Source of the DNA: Saprolegnia diclina VS20
Lineage: Eukaryota; Oomycota; Saprolegniomycetes; Saprolegniales; Saprolegniaceae
Reading direction: 5' to 3'
NCBI RefSeq assembly: GCF_000281045.1
Contig: NW_008246148.1
Location: forward strand, 150,091-171,749
DNA: 21,659 bases
The notes beneath the pieces were generated by a model. That model was not told the origin of the DNA and did not search any database. It saw only the letters and a program-made list of their open reading frames with translations. The position numbers were made by a program, and so were the translations under genes. Of this stretch, positions 16,927 through 21,659 are shown piece after piece; the first letter of the stretch is position 1; each line of letters starts with the position of its first letter.

Positions 16927-19900
16927 ATGAACTACCTTGACGCCATCGAGCATGCGACGACCATGGACATCGATGGCGAAGACCGCGAGTACACCGTCTT
17001 CATGGCAACCAAGTCCAAAACCGAAGTGCTCAAACGACGTAGCATTCGATGTCGACGATATACGGGCTCAAAGTATCCAACTAGGACTGCGCCCCCCGGG
17101 GGACGTGCCCCCCACCATTCGAGACACACGAAAATGCGACCACGCGCTCACGCCCGTGGCGCCGCGACGCAAGCGCATCTCGATGCCGGAGGCTCCCCCC
17201 GACGACGGCACCGAGACGTGGCACCCTGTCCGTTCTGCCGTTGTGGAGCAAACGATGGGCTGATGATTCGAGGTACTAGGACGATGCAGACAACTACCTC
17301 AGTGGCCAGCCCGCGAGCGAGCACGGAGCATGGCAAGCCGAACTACGCCTGCACAAGCGAAGAGTGCTGCATGCGATTTGGCACGACCCGCGGGATCCTG
17401 CCATGGCTGCCTTTCTGCAGGCGCAGTACTTGCACATTAGCAATAACGAGCTCGTCCACTGCATACAGTCGGCGATCGAGTCGCTCGGCCATGCGCTGTA
17501 CGAGTCACTGCGCGCCTCGTTTCAACGAAGATTGAACCATGGCTTTTTCTCGGCGGCCGCGACGTCGACACGCCTCTTGACGACCTTCAAGCTCGAGCTG
17601 CGGAGTCAGGTGACGCCCGATACCGTGCGGCAAAAGGTAAGGCGGTGACAGCGTTCGTTTGTTTATGCTCAAGAGTCGTAGGTGCTCTGGGGGCTCTTGG
17701 AGGAAAAAGCTGGAGCGGTGCGCGCGCACTCGTCAGCGGCAATTGCGCCGGGACACATGACCCTCGGACGATTCAAGTTGGAGGCAATGGCGTCGTTCAT
17801 GGCGACCAAAGATGCTGCGAAAGAGAGCCCGCGGCTTCGGCACCAGCACCAACAAATCCTTCTTGACCAAGTGGCGAGCTATGTCGCGAGTCGCCCGTTG
17901 GTTGCCCACAGCCACAATGCGCACCCGAGTTGGAGACGATCACTTGTTGTACGACAACAAATCAAATATGGTGTTATAGGCATCATGGTCGACGAAGCAG
18001 CGGACCGACTCCGGCACATTCTCTGTGTGCTGTGCCACGTATCGTGTCTCAAGACGATTCCCATGCACTACAAGGTACAATCTGCCTGTTGAAACAGTGA
18101 GGATAACGATACGTAGGCGGAGATGGTGCAGGCGGCGACACCGCTCGTGGCACGCCGAGGCCGGATGCTCGTCTCACCCGAAGTGACCTCGACCTGTCTC
18201 TATGTGCTCGTTGACGGCTGCCTCAGCGTGCATTTCGAGTCGGGCCACAGTGTACAAAAGTACCCCTTCTCTTGTTAACTGGGACTATAAAAAATGACCG
18301 ATGGTGTAGAGAGCCGTTTGATCACTTTTTCTGCGGCGAAGTCGACTTGCTATCGGCGCAGCCTGGCACCATGCGCGTCACCGTCGCATCCGACACGTGC
18401 TCCCTCGCTGTCTTGGAGCGAACAGACTTTGACACCATCTTGGAAAAGGCCATCGCGTTGACGTCGTCATCGTCGTCGCTACAGCGGCCCCCGCTCACGA
18501 CGCCGGGGGGCATTGGCTTGCACCCTCGACGCCCCAAGACAGCGGCACCACTGGGCCACACGGTCGTACGAACGCCAGTTAAGCCTATCGCGCACGACGA
18601 CCAAGTGCGCGAGGCCACCGAGGCGTCGCGAAAGCACCGGCACGACTACATTGCACATCGACGGGCAGAGCTCGAGGCCAAGCGCGCGGCGGCGGCATCC
18701 GTACGACCAAGGGGCCTACTGGCATCCATATAACTTGTCTTTTGGTTAGGCTCTTGCAGCGACCACGGCCGAGACCAAGTCGCCGCGCAAGTTTACAGCC
18801 AAAACCAAAGCACACATCCACCTCCTTGCGCGCCTCAAGATCTCGATGACGCCGCACATGTCACGCCCCAAGGCGGCGACGCCCGACGCCAATGCGACGG
18901 CATTGCCGCCGTTCGCCTTTTTCCCGCGCTTTCCCGATGCATTTGACGTCCGCCACGTCGAGCTCTTGTACATGGTGCGAAATGATTGGCCGACGTCGCG
19001 ACGGTTACACTGTGTGGTTAGGGTCCGCAGGCGTTTGAAATGGACGAAATGCGGCTGGTCGAGTGCGGACCGCCGCTGCCCGAGACGCCGAGTCTCGTGC
19101 TGCCGCCCAAGGTGCAGATCGACACGTCGGTGCTGCTCATGGAGCACCTCGCCTTGCTCTCCGGACGACGACCGCCAATGACGACGACCAAAGCCGAGAC
19201 GTCACACGCCCGCGCACACGTCGAGTGGCATAGCACGTCGTGGACAGAGCCGCAGCTGCCATCGCAGCCCGACGCCACTCTCGCGCAGTTTACTGAGAGT
19301 CGGAAAAAAGTGTCGGCGCCCGTCGTCAAGGGCCAGAAGACACCATATGCGTCATTGGCCATGTACTGTTACAACTGGAGGCCCGAGGCGCCAAAGGCCG
19401 TCGTCGTTTCCGAGAGTGCAATGAGCCCGTCACAGACGGCGACCACCGTCGGAGCCGTCACCGTGGCGTCATTCTCGGTGGGCGACAAGTTCCAGTTGCT
19501 TGCTAATTGCATCTTCTCTGTAGCATCTCTTTGGCCTCGACTTGGATCCAAGCGCTGCTCCGATTGACGGAGCACTCCACCAAGCCGACGGCGACGACGA
19601 AGTCTTTTTCAATGACGTCATAGACGGTCATGGGCCACATGCAGACGCTGCAACCTCGCTCAGTGGTCTCAGCACGAACGACGTCGCAGCTTTGCCAACG
19701 GAAGCAGCACCAGAACAGCCTACGCCTCTCGCATCACCGCATCGGAGCTCTACAGCGCACCGAGATTCGACTTTGGCAGCCGTACCCGAAGACGACGATC
19801 ATTTGCAGGGCACAAAAGATGAAGACGCCGATCTCTCGGCGCCCGACCAGCTCGATGTCGACGTGGAGGTTGCGAGTGACGACGACGGCGCGCCCCTCAC

Positions 19901-21045
19901 AACCAAGCACCTCTTTCGAATACCATCAAAACGACCAACGCCGAGCTCGACGCGCAAGCTGCTCCACAACGATGCCACGTCACTCGCGCGCAAAGAGGCG
20001 TACGACCGCCTTGTCCGGCAAGCCTCCCAAATGCCATCGACGTCGTCGTCGTCACCGCGGACGCAAGACGACCGGTTGCACGAACTTGCCTACGAAGAAG
20101 CCCTCCGAGACGTCGCGACGGCGGACGACAAGCATGGCACGCCGTGCCCGCTCCGACTGCACATGCAGCAGCGTATGGAGTCGGTCTTTACCGCGCTTCA
20201 GCTCAGCGCCAAGTGCAAACTCGAGATCGTCATGAAGTATACACAGAAATCACACGCACCGCACTTGGCGTCGGCGCTCGAGCTCTGGGAGCGGGTTCGA
20301 ACCTCGTTGTTGCCACCATTTTTAACAATGTTTTGCCGACAGGCGGTCGTCTCGATTGCCGACCGCGAGCTCACGCTGCACAAGATCCACGACTTTGAGC
20401 TCGTCGCGAGTGACCCGCGGCGGCATTTTCAGACCATTTCGACCGAGCGCCTCAAGGTGTAGTATCAAGTTGTCAAGATGCTATCAACATGATAGGAACA
20501 ACGCCAACGCGACAAACTCTTGCTCTTGTTTCAAGCCCACTCGACGTACTGCGCGAACGCACTGCAGCAGCTGTACGACAAGTTTGGCGACACCATTTTA
20601 TACCACGACCGGCCCTATCGAGAGAAAATGGCGCACGACTACACCGAGCTGCTCTTCGACCTCGAGTGCGAGCGAGTTCGTATCTACTACGGCGGTGTGT
20701 CGCCCGACATCATTGACGAGACGGCACCGACGATGACGACGGCCGTCGACGCGGCGTCGTCCGTGCTCGTGCGCGCCGTCAAGGCCCGGGGTGACAAGGA
20801 CCTCAACGACCTTCGCACGTCGCTCACAGAAGCCCGCGCGGCGCGAGAAGCCGCGATTGCCTCAGCGCAATACGAGGTAAGACACCACCCTAAGGGTTGC
20901 AGACGAAAACTATGAGTAGGCGAGGGAGCGGCGGCGGGCGGCCCGCGTACCCCGTCGACCGACGCAGCCCAAGGAACCGAGTCTCCAGGACGCCCTAGGG
21001 CGCGTGTTGCACCGACCCGCCAAGCCATGGACGACTATTTTATAG
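16927..21045 (+). CDS. large protein with cyclic-nucleotide-binding-like domain
   Basis: Eleven exons in my model: 16927-17038, 17085-17227, 17280-17636, 17682-18074, 18117-18259, 18310-18700, 18750-18974, 19022-19477, 19524-20456, 20496-20876 and 20920-21045; introns 38-52 nt; about 1219 aa. The second exon may instead end at 17239 (four more residues). Residues about 315-430 form a cyclic-nucleotide-binding-like beta barrel: EMVQAATPLVARRGRMLVSP, TCLYVLVDGCLSVHF, FFCGEVDLLSAQPGTMRVTVA and LAVLERTDF. The phosphate-binding cassette keeps the GE pair, but the arginine seems shifted, so nucleotide binding is uncertain. The remaining regions are basic/Pro-rich linkers, an acidic patch (exon 9), and helical segments in the last third (LLLLFQAHSTYCANALQQLY; LNDLRTSLTEARAAREAAIA). 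No membrane span, kinase or channel part is seen, so it is a soluble scaffold or sensor of unknown function. A flagellar role is possible but unsupported. Confidence 0.72.
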
Positions 21046-21601
21046 CGACAAAAGACGTTGCGATTTCTGCGTGTTCACGTACACATGCCTCAGTGCTTGT
21101 CAACTCAGATTCGCGTTACGTAGTCCTACCAGGAGTGGAAGATCGCGCTACATCTCGATCGCACCTCGTTGGTAATAGAGAGTAATCGCGCGAACTGTAT
21201 GTCGTTTGGTGGCGGAGTATTGCGTCACGACACTGAGAACCCATCATCCTATATCGCCAAATGACATGTGCCAGTGCAGACAGAGGTGTCGATAATATTA
21301 GCACGGGCATTTTCATCCCCTAGGCAGTACTAGGAGTGAGTTTGGCTGCGACCACAAGACTAATTTGTACATTGACCCAGAGAGCGCATCAGTATTGGTC
21401 TTTCGGTTTCTAGCCGATCCACGAGGTATCTTTCGGCCATGTTGGCCCCTAAGATCACCGCCTACAACCATCGATGCTGGCGACTGACGAGACCCGAAAG
21501 CGCAACGGAGATCTTGGGCGAGACCTCTATATCTACCAATTCTAGGCATCACTAGTGGTCCGCCAGGTCCATCAGTCCCCATTGCTCCTCACAATACTCG
21601 C
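21046..21601. other. gap upstream of the right-edge gene
   Basis: About 555 nt with no recognisable gene, RNA or repeat. A reverse-strand open frame (21313-21582) has no motif. The segment should contain the 3' region of the CNBD-like gene and the promoter of the secreted protein starting at 21602. Confidence 0.5.
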
Positions 21602-21659
21602 ATGTGGTCCTGCGCCCTATTGCTGCTCTCGACGTCGCTACTCGCTACAGCGTCTGCTT
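21602..21659 (+). CDS. N-terminus of a secreted protein, truncated by the window edge
   Basis: An ATG at 21602 opens a 19-residue stretch, MWSCALLLLSTSLLATASA, with a short n-region, a leucine-rich hydrophobic core and an A-x-A-type end, the pattern of a cleavable signal peptide. The window ends one base into the next codon, so nothing can be said of the mature protein. The start is inferred from the signal-peptide pattern; no other frame gives a comparable sequence here. Confidence 0.6.
   Translation, partial: MWSCALLLLSTSLLATASA

Noticed and set aside
16927-17263. Apparent frameshift near the start of the CNBD-like gene
   Set aside because: A 46-nt GT-AG intron (17039-17084) restores the frame and matches the size of the other introns, so no mutation needs to be assumed.
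19478-20495. Possible separate gene starting near 19542
   Set aside because: The open frame continues the upstream gene through a 46-nt intron ending at 19523 (with a TGCTAAT branch-like site) in phase 0, and it continues downstream through a 39-nt intron, so I treat it as exon 9 of one gene.

Overview
The window looks like nuclear DNA of an oomycete, most likely a Saprolegnia/Achlya/Aphanomyces-type water mould (order inferred, not proven). The reasons are GC-rich, gene-dense DNA; genes split by very short GT-AG introns (almost all 38-62 nt, donors often GTACG or GTGCG); an AA15-type lytic polysaccharide monooxygenase with a CBM1 tail; a tandem pair of oomycete 'M96'-type bZIP-like/START-like proteins; and an oomycete-style initiator (GCTCATT...) in front of one gene. 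No tRNA, rRNA, CRISPR array or intact transposon was recognised. All gene models were rebuilt by hand from splice sites and reading phase.

Layout from left to right. At 1-210 there is a possible 3' end of a truncated gene. At 313-3610 lie two tandem M96-like paralogues on the + strand with the same three-exon structure. At 3611-4635 is about 1 kb with no recognisable gene, carrying the promoter of the secreted monooxygenase at 4636-5652. At 5894-6876 is a small + strand protein that looks like a longin-like half followed by a roadblock-like half. At 6954-7817 (- strand) is a six-exon COMM-domain protein. At 8534-10205 (+) and 14884-16545 (-) are two nine-exon genes for the AP-3 adaptor mu subunit, arranged as an inverted pair facing each other. 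Between them are a TPR-like protein (10399-11460, -), a small unknown protein (11737-12249, +) and a membrane-anchored secreted S33-type serine peptidase (12326-14319, -). At 16927-21045 (+) is a large 11-exon protein with a cyclic-nucleotide-binding-like domain. At 21602 a signal-peptide-bearing gene begins and runs off the window.

Four of the genes between 5.9 and 16.5 kb (longin/roadblock-like, COMMD, and AP-3 mu twice) belong or may belong to endosome/lysosome trafficking. The two secreted proteins (monooxygenase, S33 peptidase) fit a saprotrophic or pathogenic lifestyle.

The observations most worth a second look are the inverted AP-3 mu pair, whose similarity is patchy along the gene (one intron is partly conserved while exon 2 is strongly diverged), and a palindromic ATCCGGAT(A) element that occurs only just upstream of four gene starts.
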